The notes under the pieces: model-generated
Databases searched by the model: none
Seen by the model: only the letters and a program-made list of their open reading frames with translations
Told to the model about the DNA's origin: nothing
Program-made: the position numbers and the translations under genes
Origin: an uncultured Desulfobacter sp.
Lineage (GTDB): Bacteria; Desulfobacterota; Desulfobacteria; Desulfobacterales; Desulfobacteraceae
Length of the DNA stretch: 64,000 bases
NCBI RefSeq assembly: GCF_963664415.1
Contig: NZ_OY761445.1
Span: forward strand, 3,250,501-3,314,500
Reading direction: 5' to 3'
In this document: positions 17,462-24,944 of the stretch, one piece after another
How the letters are laid out: each line of letters starts with the position of its first letter
Position numbering within the stretch: position 1 is the stretch's first letter

Positions 17462-19046
17462 TTTCTCATTACAGGCTTTACAGCAGGCTTTGATCGATCT
17501 TCACACACATTCCACTGCCTCAGACGGCTCCCTGACGCCCAGACAAATCCTTGATCTGGCCAGAGATACCGGTATTGAGGCAGTTGCACTCACTGACCAC
17601 GACACCATTTCCGGAATTCTTGAAATAAAAAATATTGTTCATTCATACCCGGTTGAATTTATCACCGGTGTTGAAATTTCGTGTGCCCCCCCCCCTGAAT
17701 TCAAGTCACTTGGCAGTATTCACATGCTTGGATATGGATTTTCCCTTTATGACTGTAGATTAAACGAGGCATTGATCCGTGCAGCCGAGGCCAGATCCAA
17801 TCGGAATCCCAAAATAATTGAAAAACTTAATGCTTTGGGATTTGACATCACCTTGGAAGAGGTGGAAAACCGGTTTGGCACCCGGCAGACTGGCCGCCCC
17901 CACATTGCCGAACTGCTCGTGGAAAAAGGGTACGTTTCTGATTTCCGCAAGGCCTTTGATCTGTACCTTGGTAAAGATAGACCCGCCTATGTTAATAAAT
18001 TTAAAATATCTTGCAAGGATGCCATCCGCCTGATTCTTGATGCCGGTGGACTGCCGGTCCTGGCCCATCCTGGTATAATTGATTTCCAACATCCCCACGA
18101 CCTGGATACCTTCGTAAACATGTTGGTCGAGTACGGTCTTGCAGGCATTGAAGTCTTTTATTCAGGGCACGATTCCGCCCTAAAAAAACACCTGTTCGAC
18201 ATTGTACAAAGTAAAGGCTTGGTCGCGACGGGTGGATCAGATTTTCATGGAAGCTTTAACAAAGGCGTCGATCTTGGCAGAGGCAGAGGCGATTTGAATG
18301 TGGACTTGTCTGTGTTCAAAACATTGAACGATCGACTGATTGAAATTCAGGCCATTCCCAGACTGGATCTTCTCGAACAAAATCTTGATTACCGATTTCA
18401 GTCCCGCGCCTTTTTATCCAATGCCCTGTGTCATCGCTCCTATCTTAATGAAAATCAGAATATCTGTGAGGCAGACAATGAACGCCTTGAGTTTTTAGGC
18501 GATGCGGTTTTAGGTCTATGTGTGGGACATCTGCTCATGGAAAAAGATCCTATGAAAAATGAGGGGGACCTGTCTCGGCTTAGATCAAATCTTGTCAGTG
18601 AAACAGGCCTTGCGCACATTGCCCGTAGAATTGATCTTGGCCGATTTATTAAGTTGGGTAAAGGAGAGTCTCTTTCAGGCGGCAGTGACAAAAATTCAAT
18701 TCTATCAGATGCTTTCGAAGCAGTGGTGGCTGCGGTATACTTGGACGCTGGATTTGACAGGGTACAAACCATGGTGAACCGGCTTTTTGATGAACCTGTA
18801 CAGCAGATTCTAACCTCATCCGATTTTATTGATTATAAAAGCGGTCTCCAGGAATTTACCCAGGAACACTTTGGCAAAACGCCATATTACACCCTGGCCC
18901 AGGAGAAAGGTCCGGACCATGACAAAACATTCGAGATCTGCTTGAATCTGGATACGGTTTCAACCATGGGAACCGGAAAAACCAAAAAAGCCGCTGAACA
19001 GGATGCTGCCAGAAAAGCTTTGGCTCTTTTGAATCCAGAATCTTGA
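17427..19046 (+). CDS. rnc: PHP-family phosphoesterase/nuclease fused to ribonuclease III
   Basis: One uninterrupted 539-codon frame joins two complete enzymes. Residues 22-300 are a TrpH/YciV-type PHP domain with IDLHTHSTASDG, ALTDHDT, GVEIS, LAHPG and GGSDFHG, so all expected metal ligands are present. Residues 318-455 are the RNase III catalytic domain: NERLEFLGDAVL near 351 and SDAFEAVVAAVYLDAG near 430 keep the catalytic glutamates and aspartates. Residues 468-535 are a double-stranded RNA-binding domain (DYKSGLQEF, GPDHDKTF, GTGKTKKAAEQDAA). RNase III cuts rRNA precursors; the E. coli PHP relative YciV (RNase AM) trims 5' ends of rRNAs, so a linked processing enzyme is a reasonable inference. 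The start is GTG 17427 inside dksA, or TTG 17490 which gives IDLHTH directly. An internal GTG at 18300 after GAGGCG might yield free RNase III. Confidence 0.9.
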   Translation: MKKTWRRLWEFNFSLQALQQALIDLHTHSTASDGSLTPRQILDLARDTGIEAVALTDHDTISGILEIKNIVHSYPVEFITGVEISCAPPPEFKSLGSIHMLGYGFSLYDCRLNEALIRAAEARSNRNPKIIEKLNALGFDITLEEVENRFGTRQTGRPHIAELLVEKGYVSDFRKAFDLYLGKDRPAYVNKFKISCKDAIRLILDAGGLPVLAHPGIIDFQHPHDLDTFVNMLVEYGLAGIEVFYSGHDSALKKHLFDIVQSKGLVATGGSDFHGSFNKGVDLGRGRGDLNVDLSVFKTLNDRLIEIQAIPRLDLLEQNLDYRFQSRAFLSNALCHRSYLNENQNICEADNERLEFLGDAVLGLCVGHLLMEKDPMKNEGDLSRLRSNLVSETGLAHIARRIDLGRFIKLGKGESLSGGSDKNSILSDAFEAVVAAVYLDAGFDRVQTMVNRLFDEPVQQILTSSDFIDYKSGLQEFTQEHFGKTPYYTLAQEKGPDHDKTFEICLNLDTVSTMGTGKTKKAAEQDAARKALALLNPES

Positions 19047-19047
19047 A

Positions 19048-20118
19048 TTGACCCTCATGTCCCAGCCTCTGGTAATTCCCTTTTTTATACCTCACCAAGG
19101 ATGCCCCCATTTATGTATTTTCTGTAACCAGCGACTGATCGCTAAACAAACCTTAGAAACCCAGAATTTATCCAGTGAAGTTGCCCGCCTATCGGATATA
19201 ATCCAAACCTATCTTCAATTTAAAAAAAACCGGTCTCGTGTGGAATTGGCTTTTTTCGGCGGTAACTTTTTAGGGCTGGAAATTAATAGAATTCGCTCAC
19301 TGCTGGAAACGGCACAGCCATGGATCCGGCAAGGAGAAATTCACAGCATTCGTTGTTCTACAAGACCTGACACCATCACGCCTCAGATTCTGGATCTTAC
19401 CCGGCCCTTTGGACTTGAGACCGTAGAACTGGGAGTTCAGTCCATGAATGATCATGTCCTGTCTCTGGCTCAACGTGGACACACCAGTGAGGACACATGC
19501 AATGCACTTGCCTTGCTAAAGGCGAACGGTTTTAAAACAGGCGCACAAGTGATGATTGGACTGCCCGGAGATAACGAAGTCGGCGCTGTACGTACAGCAC
19601 AAAAGGTAGCTGAACTTAAACCGGATCTTGCCAGGATCTATCCGCTTTTGGTCCTGCAAGGCTCCAAGCTCGTTCAATGGTTTAGGACCGGGCAATATGT
19701 GCCGTTAAGTCTTGACGAGGCTGTTGATCAAACAAAAAAAGTTGTCACGATTTTTAAGAATGCAAAAATATCCGTGGCACGAATAGGGTTGCAGGCCACA
19801 CAGATGATGGATGATCCAAAGCAAATGATTGGGGGGCCATGGCACCCAGCGTTTGGCCATCTTGTTTTATCCGCCCTTATGTTTGATCAGGTCTGTGAAA
19901 AAATCAACACTGCTCTTATAAAACAAGAGGGGCTTAATCAACGAAACAAAAAAACGATAGTGCTTCAGGTACACCCACGATCCTTATCCCGACTCCAGGG
20001 CAACCGGAAAAGTAATATTACCAGGCTTGCCCAAACATACCCGGAAGTATCTTTTGTTATAGAACGAGTTGATGCTATGGACATAGATCAGGTCCATGCA
20101 TACATCGTTAGGCCATAG
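19048..20118 (+). CDS. Radical SAM protein, Elp3/HemN-like
   Basis: The 356-residue protein has the cluster motif CPHLCIFCNQ near residue 20, FFGGNFLG (GGE-like) near residue 71, and VELGVQSMNDHVL and IGLPGD in the positions seen in Elp3-like and YhcC/HemN-like radical SAM enzymes. It lacks an acetyltransferase domain, so it is not Elp3 itself. TTG 19048 lies two bases after the RNase III stop; ATG 19057 is an alternative start. A radical SAM gene of this type beside rnc is a recurrent arrangement in other bacterial groups. Substrate unknown; tRNA modification is a guess from the family and context. Confidence 0.8.
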   Translation: MTLMSQPLVIPFFIPHQGCPHLCIFCNQRLIAKQTLETQNLSSEVARLSDIIQTYLQFKKNRSRVELAFFGGNFLGLEINRIRSLLETAQPWIRQGEIHSIRCSTRPDTITPQILDLTRPFGLETVELGVQSMNDHVLSLAQRGHTSEDTCNALALLKANGFKTGAQVMIGLPGDNEVGAVRTAQKVAELKPDLARIYPLLVLQGSKLVQWFRTGQYVPLSLDEAVDQTKKVVTIFKNAKISVARIGLQATQMMDDPKQMIGGPWHPAFGHLVLSALMFDQVCEKINTALIKQEGLNQRNKKTIVLQVHPRSLSRLQGNRKSNITRLAQTYPEVSFVIERVDAMDIDQVHAYIVRP

Positions 20119-20185
20119 CCGCCATACACTTAGCCAGACCTGCTACCAATATCTTTGTTTCACATGAAACATTTTGGAGAGATGC

Positions 20186-20779
20186 TTGAATTTAAAACGA
20201 AATATAGACACCGGTAGGTTGATCAGATGTTTTATTGCAATCACTATAGACGACCACACTAAGCGTCGACTCTGCCAGGTTCAAAAGGCAATTCGCGCCA
20301 CCGGTATTCATGCAGGATGGCCTCCTTCCAAAAATTTCCATTTAACCCTGAAATTCCTCGGGGACATACCTGAACAAACGTTGCCCTGCATTAAAACAGT
20401 TCTCTCTGAAGCGATTGCCCAATCACATTGTTTTAATATCAAATTTAACCGGATTGGTTTTTTCCCTAATGCACGCCATCCAAAAACAATCTGGATTGGT
20501 CCGGACAAGGCAAGTCCAGAACTAATAACTTTGAAGCAAACCATCGATGCTAAACTAAAGAGATGCCACCAATGTACTAAAGAAAAAAATTTTTCACCCC
20601 ACATCACGCTATCCCGGATACGCCATAAAGTAAGCCCGAGCAAATTACAAAAAATTTTTAATTTGAAAACTGGTGCCATTACTTATTCTGTAGAGCAGGT
20701 GCATCTGATAAAAAGTAGACTTTCTCCCTCTGGGGCTGTGCATACGTCTATATTTCAGGCCAACATGAATGCTTCATGA
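20186..20779 (+). CDS. thpR: RNA 2',3'-cyclic phosphodiesterase (LigT/ThpR)
   Basis: A 2H phosphoesterase of about 197 residues with the two HxTx motifs, HLTL (in NFHLTLKFLGDIPEQ) and HITL (in FSPHITLSRIRHK). The family opens RLFVAI; here IRCFIAITIDDH matches. I chose TTG 20186, which has GGAGAG four bases upstream; TTG 20174 and TTG 20219 are alternatives. ThpR hydrolyses 2',3'-cyclic phosphate RNA ends in vitro and can join tRNA halves. It follows the radical SAM gene after 67 bases and ends 44 bases before the IS1595 insertion, so it was left intact. Confidence 0.88.
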   Translation: MNLKRNIDTGRLIRCFIAITIDDHTKRRLCQVQKAIRATGIHAGWPPSKNFHLTLKFLGDIPEQTLPCIKTVLSEAIAQSHCFNIKFNRIGFFPNARHPKTIWIGPDKASPELITLKQTIDAKLKRCHQCTKEKNFSPHITLSRIRHKVSPSKLQKIFNLKTGAITYSVEQVHLIKSRLSPSGAVHTSIFQANMNAS

Positions 20780-20823
20780 CTTGTGCAGTGGCGGAGTAAA
20801 CCCCAATGTTGCATAAAAATTTT

Positions 20824-21856
20824 GGCTCATGTTGTGTTTCAAGGTCTTATCTGACCAAAAGTTCGACAAGTGAATGGAGCAAGGCCTTTCCTCGCTTGCC
20901 AGCGTTATGAACGAATTCAAAAAAGCCAAGATAAAACGGGAGCTTTTCCTGTGAAACTCCTCGATGTGGACGCAACCAACCACGTAGCAAAGACCAGAAG
21001 CCTTCCATCGTATTTACATGGACTTCATGGAAACCATCCCCATCCTCGTCTCTGGCATATTCTCCAGCCCCGTGATTCACGCTCTTATGCTTGTACCCCC
21101 ACTCGCTTAATCGGTTATATATCCCGTATTCATCCGTGTAGATCAAAGTTCCTGGCAAAATGACTGATTTTATCAAGGGCTCAATGGTTACCCGGCGAAC
21201 ATTGGCAAGCATCTTGATTACCACCAGCCCGCATCGCTGAATCATACCAAATACAGGTGGCTTCTCTTTTTCCAATGTACCCCGCCCACGAGCACCTCGT
21301 AAACGATTTCGACGGCCTTCCCTCCCTTTTTGGAATACTGCTTCGGGATTGCCTTTATGCCCTGCTACAATGTAGACTTCATCGCACTCAACCTTGTCGT
21401 CGAGAGTTACGGGCGGCTTTTTTTTACCACGCCTTCACGAAGTTGGGTGGTCATCTTTTGAACATCCGTGCGGTCCAAGTCCAGTTCTTTGGCAATCTGC
21501 TTGTTGGACAAGTTCAGCCCCATAAAATAAAGACACAAAATCCATACTTTTAGGGGTTGATGATGCCCAGCGAAAATGGTACCCGTCAAGTCGTCAAAGC
21601 GTTTACTACAATTTTTACATTCATAACGCTGCCTGGCAGGTTCTTTTTCATCGAAACCCCTTTTGATTACTCGTTTGGATTCACAAAACGGACATTGGCG
21701 TCCTTCCGGCCAGCGCAATTCCCGAACAGTTTCATAACATTGTGTATCATCAATCAGAGTCTTTATGTTTACCTGCATCCGTTAAGCTCCTAAGGTGAAT
21801 TCGGTCAGAAAAAATCACCATCTACCATTATACGACCCTGATACGCAACATGAGCC
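20824..21856 (-). mobile_element. IS1595-family insertion sequence (1033 bp) with 8-bp target duplication
   Basis: The ends are inverted repeats: GGCTCATGTTGTGTTTCAAGG inward from 20824 and GGCTCATGTTGCGTATCAGGG inward from 21856 agree at 18 of 21 positions. Both ends are flanked by AAAATTTT (20816-20823 and 21857-21864), an 8-bp target duplication, the size known for IS1595. Because the target is itself palindromic it extends the apparent inverted repeat. One transposase gene on the minus strand fills the element. Preservation of both ends and the duplication suggests a recent insertion. Confidence 0.9.
20847..21778 (-). CDS. IS1595-family transposase (ISXO2-like DDE), expressed by -1 frameshift
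   Basis: The N-terminal frame (21778 to 21407) has a zinc-ribbon CPFC...CKNC and a helix-turn-helix-like LSNKQIAKELDLDRTDV; it stops after REGVVKKSRP. The rest lies in the -1 frame and continues PPVTLDDKVECDEVYIVAGHKGN, then reads to 20847 through YTDEYGIYNRL and NTMEGFWSLLRG, giving the catalytic acidic residues of the ISXO2-like DDE domain. The frames join at a run of eight A residues reading GTA AAA AAA AGC, which contains the slippery heptamer A AAA AAA; a one-base backward slip restores a 310-residue protein with no other defect. AGGAG lies eight bases before ATG 21778. It is therefore probably a programmed frameshift (or transcriptional slippage) rather than a dead gene. Confidence 0.85.
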
Positions 21857-21993
21857 AAAATTTTTTAAAAAAAAGAATGAACACGCTGAAATTATAAGTG
21901 GCTTTCTAAAAATATGGATCGCATCAGGACTTAACCTGCTATGTGACCCTGATTTTACTTTTCTTATTTAAAATTTTTACCATTCGGGAAAAC

Positions 21994-22081
21994 CATGTGG
22001 ATTTCATCTTCGGCGTTATCAAGCTTTTGCGGTAGTCTACTACAGCGACAAGCTTGATGCCTTGAAGCTAAAATCCACATG
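21994..22081. repeat. Imperfect 88-bp palindrome next to the IS element
   Basis: CATGTGGATTTCATCTTC at 21994 onward is matched inversely by CATGTGGATTTTAGCTTC read from 22081, and ATCAAGCTTTTGC faces ATCAAGCTTGTCGC; the loop is GGTAGTCTACTAC, itself palindromic. Arms are about 37 bases. It ends five bases before the FapA-like stop codon and is outside the IS, so it is a separate intergenic palindrome that may also act as the 3' structure of the minus-strand gene. Confidence 0.7.
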
Positions 22082-22085
22082 ACTT

Positions 22086-24119
22086 CTACAACGATGGAGT
22101 AAATTGTAATTCAGGATACTGTCCTTTACGATACACCTCTTTAACCTTAAAGCCTTTTCCATCGCCTGAGAGAGACATAACACGATAAACACCACCCAAC
22201 ACGGTGCCGGCATAAGCTTTTCCTTTAATCTCTATAATTGAAACGCCTTTTTCCTCTTTTGCTTTTTCCAGGTATGCAAAAAGCGTTTTTTCATGTGAAA
22301 GAATCTCTTTTTCTGTCAAGGCGGTAGCAATGGCAATTTTTTTTTTAAGCTCATCAACATACATATCATGCTCTTTTTTGGAAGCATTCATTGCTTTTAA
22401 TGAAGCAAGGGAGGTGTTCATACGCTTCTCGTAAGATGAAATCAACATCCGGATATTGGTTAAAATTTTCTCATTTATATGTTTCTTCTTTTTATCAAGT
22501 TCAGATAACAGCTTATCTTTTTTTTTTCTGGCTTTGTCATGAAATGTCTTAAGCTCGATCATTTTCTGAAAAATTTTTTCTGCTTGGGATTTGTGGCCTT
22601 GCTTTTCATCTTTGAGAATATCTAATTTATTGGAAATAGCATCGATTTTATCCAGAATGCCCACTGAGAGTGCAATGACATGCTGTTCGCCGCCTGCTAC
22701 AATTATACTTGGCTTTGACCGTTCACTTCCAACGCCTGATAAAACGACGCCACGCTTGGCATAAATTTTTGATGAAATCGCTCGGCATTTTGGACTTTCA
22801 AATTTTCCCCCACATCTAATTTGAACGTCAATGATCTCATTTTGGACATATACATTGCCAAAGGTTTCTATTGTACTGTTATGCACATACCTGGCATAAA
22901 CATCACCTTCGGCGCGAATCGTCGCATCTGTAATTCCAACTCTGGCATGGATATCACCTATGGCATCTATATTTGTGCCTCGGATTTCCTCAGCACTTAA
23001 ATTGCCTGCGGTTACTATATATGCGCCGGTAATCGTGCCTGACACGGACAAATCGGCATAAGGTTCAATAGGCCCGTAACGGTAATCCGCATCTTCCAGT
23101 ACATGCACCTCAGGATGCACATATACTTTTCTGGCGGCTGAAAGCGTCGCCGTTCCTGATTGTGCCGAAAGAATTTTTAATTTATTCCGAGACCATCTCG
23201 TATTTATGCCGCAACGAACAGGAAAATCATTTTTTTGTGCAGCGCTTGCAGTTTCACCATACACATTCTCAATTTGAACGTCTATGACGGTATCATTTTG
23301 CTCAACCAGAACTTCTCCTTTTTTCTTTTCTGATGGATTGCCGTTATTATCATTTAGATATAAAGAATAATTACTTTGGGACATCAAACAATCATACCAG
23401 TCCACCCGGGCAACAGGGAATTTATTGATACCGGCCTCAAGAAAACACTGAATAAAAGCATCTGGATACACGCCATTTACAATACCGTCTGCCCTAACGG
23501 TATCTTTAACCTGATTCAATGAAATCGAATTGCCATCAGAAGGTCCTTTTTCCATCCAGGCGGTCATACGATCCGAACTAACGATGATGTGTATATCAGA
23601 GCTTTTTTCATCGTTTTTATCCCTGCCCTCTTCTGACACGTCATATATTTTGCTTTTTCCACGGGATAAGTCATAATCTTGTTTATTAAATAACGCCTGC
23701 TCTTTAAGGATTAGATCTTTTTGCTTTGTTGTTAAAATCTGTGCTTCAACGAGAATATCACCAATCAGTTTCTTATGTCGGGATTTTTTAAATTCTTTTT
23801 TTTGCAATTCCAATGCTTGATTGATATCGAATTTAGACGCAAGGCCTTTGTCAATGGCAATTTTACCAAATTCTTCACCGCTTTTTCGGACTATTTGGTA
23901 CTCTCGTATCAGCTTCAGCAAGCCCAGTTGATACTGCGTAGCCATGCCCTCATCACGCAGCAGCTCCTCAAAATTAACACGCTCTTTTTTAAAAGCAAAA
24001 AGTTTTATCAGGTAATCATGCTGATCTTTTGAGATCGTACCATACTTTAGAGCAAGATCTGCCAAGGTCGGAATATTTCCGGCCTGTTCAGCTTTGATTT
24101 TGTCTATTTCACTTTTCAA
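22086..24119 (-). CDS. FapA-domain (DUF342) protein
   Basis: A 677-residue cytoplasmic protein. Residues 1-150 form a helical, charged N-terminal region with repeated features of a sensor-partner domain (LADLALKYGTISKDQHDYL, FGKIAIDKGLASKFDINQAL). Residues 170-480 are a FapA (DUF342) beta-helix, with repeating short strands such as GTITGAYIVTAGNLSAEEIRGT and GDVYARYVHNSTIETFGNVYV. Residues 490-620 are a long coiled coil rich in Lys and Glu, and the last 50 residues a small beta domain. Proteins of this family occur with flagellar, chemotaxis or envelope-related regulators, but no biochemical role is established. The start overlaps the adenosyltransferase stop by 11 bases. Confidence 0.8.
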   Translation of the reverse strand: MKSEIDKIKAEQAGNIPTLADLALKYGTISKDQHDYLIKLFAFKKERVNFEELLRDEGMATQYQLGLLKLIREYQIVRKSGEEFGKIAIDKGLASKFDINQALELQKKEFKKSRHKKLIGDILVEAQILTTKQKDLILKEQALFNKQDYDLSRGKSKIYDVSEEGRDKNDEKSSDIHIIVSSDRMTAWMEKGPSDGNSISLNQVKDTVRADGIVNGVYPDAFIQCFLEAGINKFPVARVDWYDCLMSQSNYSLYLNDNNGNPSEKKKGEVLVEQNDTVIDVQIENVYGETASAAQKNDFPVRCGINTRWSRNKLKILSAQSGTATLSAARKVYVHPEVHVLEDADYRYGPIEPYADLSVSGTITGAYIVTAGNLSAEEIRGTNIDAIGDIHARVGITDATIRAEGDVYARYVHNSTIETFGNVYVQNEIIDVQIRCGGKFESPKCRAISSKIYAKRGVVLSGVGSERSKPSIIVAGGEQHVIALSVGILDKIDAISNKLDILKDEKQGHKSQAEKIFQKMIELKTFHDKARKKKDKLLSELDKKKKHINEKILTNIRMLISSYEKRMNTSLASLKAMNASKKEHDMYVDELKKKIAIATALTEKEILSHEKTLFAYLEKAKEEKGVSIIEIKGKAYAGTVLGGVYRVMSLSGDGKGFKVKEVYRKGQYPELQFTPSL

Positions 24120-24621
24120 TTCCTACCCTGGACCCTACGCCTTGTTGATAGTAATGTTTTATTTCAGTCATTTCCGTTACAAGATCTGCTTTATCTAAAA
24201 TTGACGCAGGCGCATTGCGACCGGTAAACACAAGCTCCATATAATCAGGCTTTATGTCAATCAGGTACAACAATTCCTCTTCTGAAAGCAAGCCGTAAAA
24301 ACAGGCTATATTTGCCTCTTCAGCGACAACAAGATCATGCTTCCCTGCCTTAATAACACGGCATAGCTGTTCATAACCCTCCCGGCATTTAGTTATCTCT
24401 TCATCAGAAGGTTTTCCACTTACAAACGCCCCGGCACCATATTGTTCAACTATAATGTTATCAAATTTCTTAAGCGCTTTTATTTCAGAATACATGCCCT
24501 GTTTCATAAACTGTACGATAAAAACTTTAAGTCCTGCCCCTGCCGCCCTAATTGCGAGCCCAAGGCTTGCGGTTGTTTTTCCCTTGCCGTTGCCGGTGTA
24601 AACCTGAACGTAACCTTTCAC
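24109..24621 (-). CDS. cobO: Cob(I)yrinic acid a,c-diamide adenosyltransferase
   Basis: The 170-residue protein has the P-loop YTGNGKGKTTASLGLAIRAAG near residue 6 characteristic of CobA/CobO/BtuR adenosyltransferases, FIVQFMKQG near residue 36, the E-rich DLVVAEEANIACFYGLL and a final VTEMTEIKHYYQQGVGSRVGIE close to the family consensus. It transfers 5'-deoxyadenosyl from ATP to Co(I) corrinoids and complements the corrinoid import locus at the left end. The start is GTG 24621 with GGAA eight bases before it. It overlaps the FapA-like gene by 11 bases, an unexpected pairing. Confidence 0.92.
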   Translation of the reverse strand: MKGYVQVYTGNGKGKTTASLGLAIRAAGAGLKVFIVQFMKQGMYSEIKALKKFDNIIVEQYGAGAFVSGKPSDEEITKCREGYEQLCRVIKAGKHDLVVAEEANIACFYGLLSEEELLYLIDIKPDYMELVFTGRNAPASILDKADLVTEMTEIKHYYQQGVGSRVGIEK

Positions 24622-24853
24622 GAAATGGTTCCTTTTCGGTTATGAAATCATGCAAAGATCCGAATCGAAGCTCGTTCACAGTTTCATGTGAAACAATCTA
24701 ACAATTCCTTTTAAATTCATCTAATTATTGATAGCAGAACCATGCAGGATATTCTACTTAAATTATATCGTATAATGAAGAAAAGCGTTAGAATATTATA
24801 AGTATAACAGAACAAAACCGCCGTGACAGGTTCATGAAAATATCTACAAAATG

Positions 24854-24893
24854 AAAAAACTGAGCAAGTTGTAGAAACCTTGCTCAGTTTTTT
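24854..24893. terminator. Bidirectional terminator after aclA
   Basis: AAAAAACTGAGCAAG (24854-24868) and CTTGCTCAGTTTTTT (24879-24893) form a 15-bp stem with U-runs on both strands. It lies 52 bases beyond the aclA stop. The rest of the 323-base gap to cobO is AT-rich and holds nothing else I can identify. Confidence 0.85.
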
Positions 24894-24944
24894 ATTTATA
24901 TAATAAAGTTAAAAATTAACTTTATTATTTATCGCGATTGAATC

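Noticed and set aside
21276..21406. IS transposase as a broken pseudogene
   Set aside because: The two halves join perfectly by a -1 shift at an A8 slippery run and all else is intact, so programmed frameshifting is the simpler explanation.
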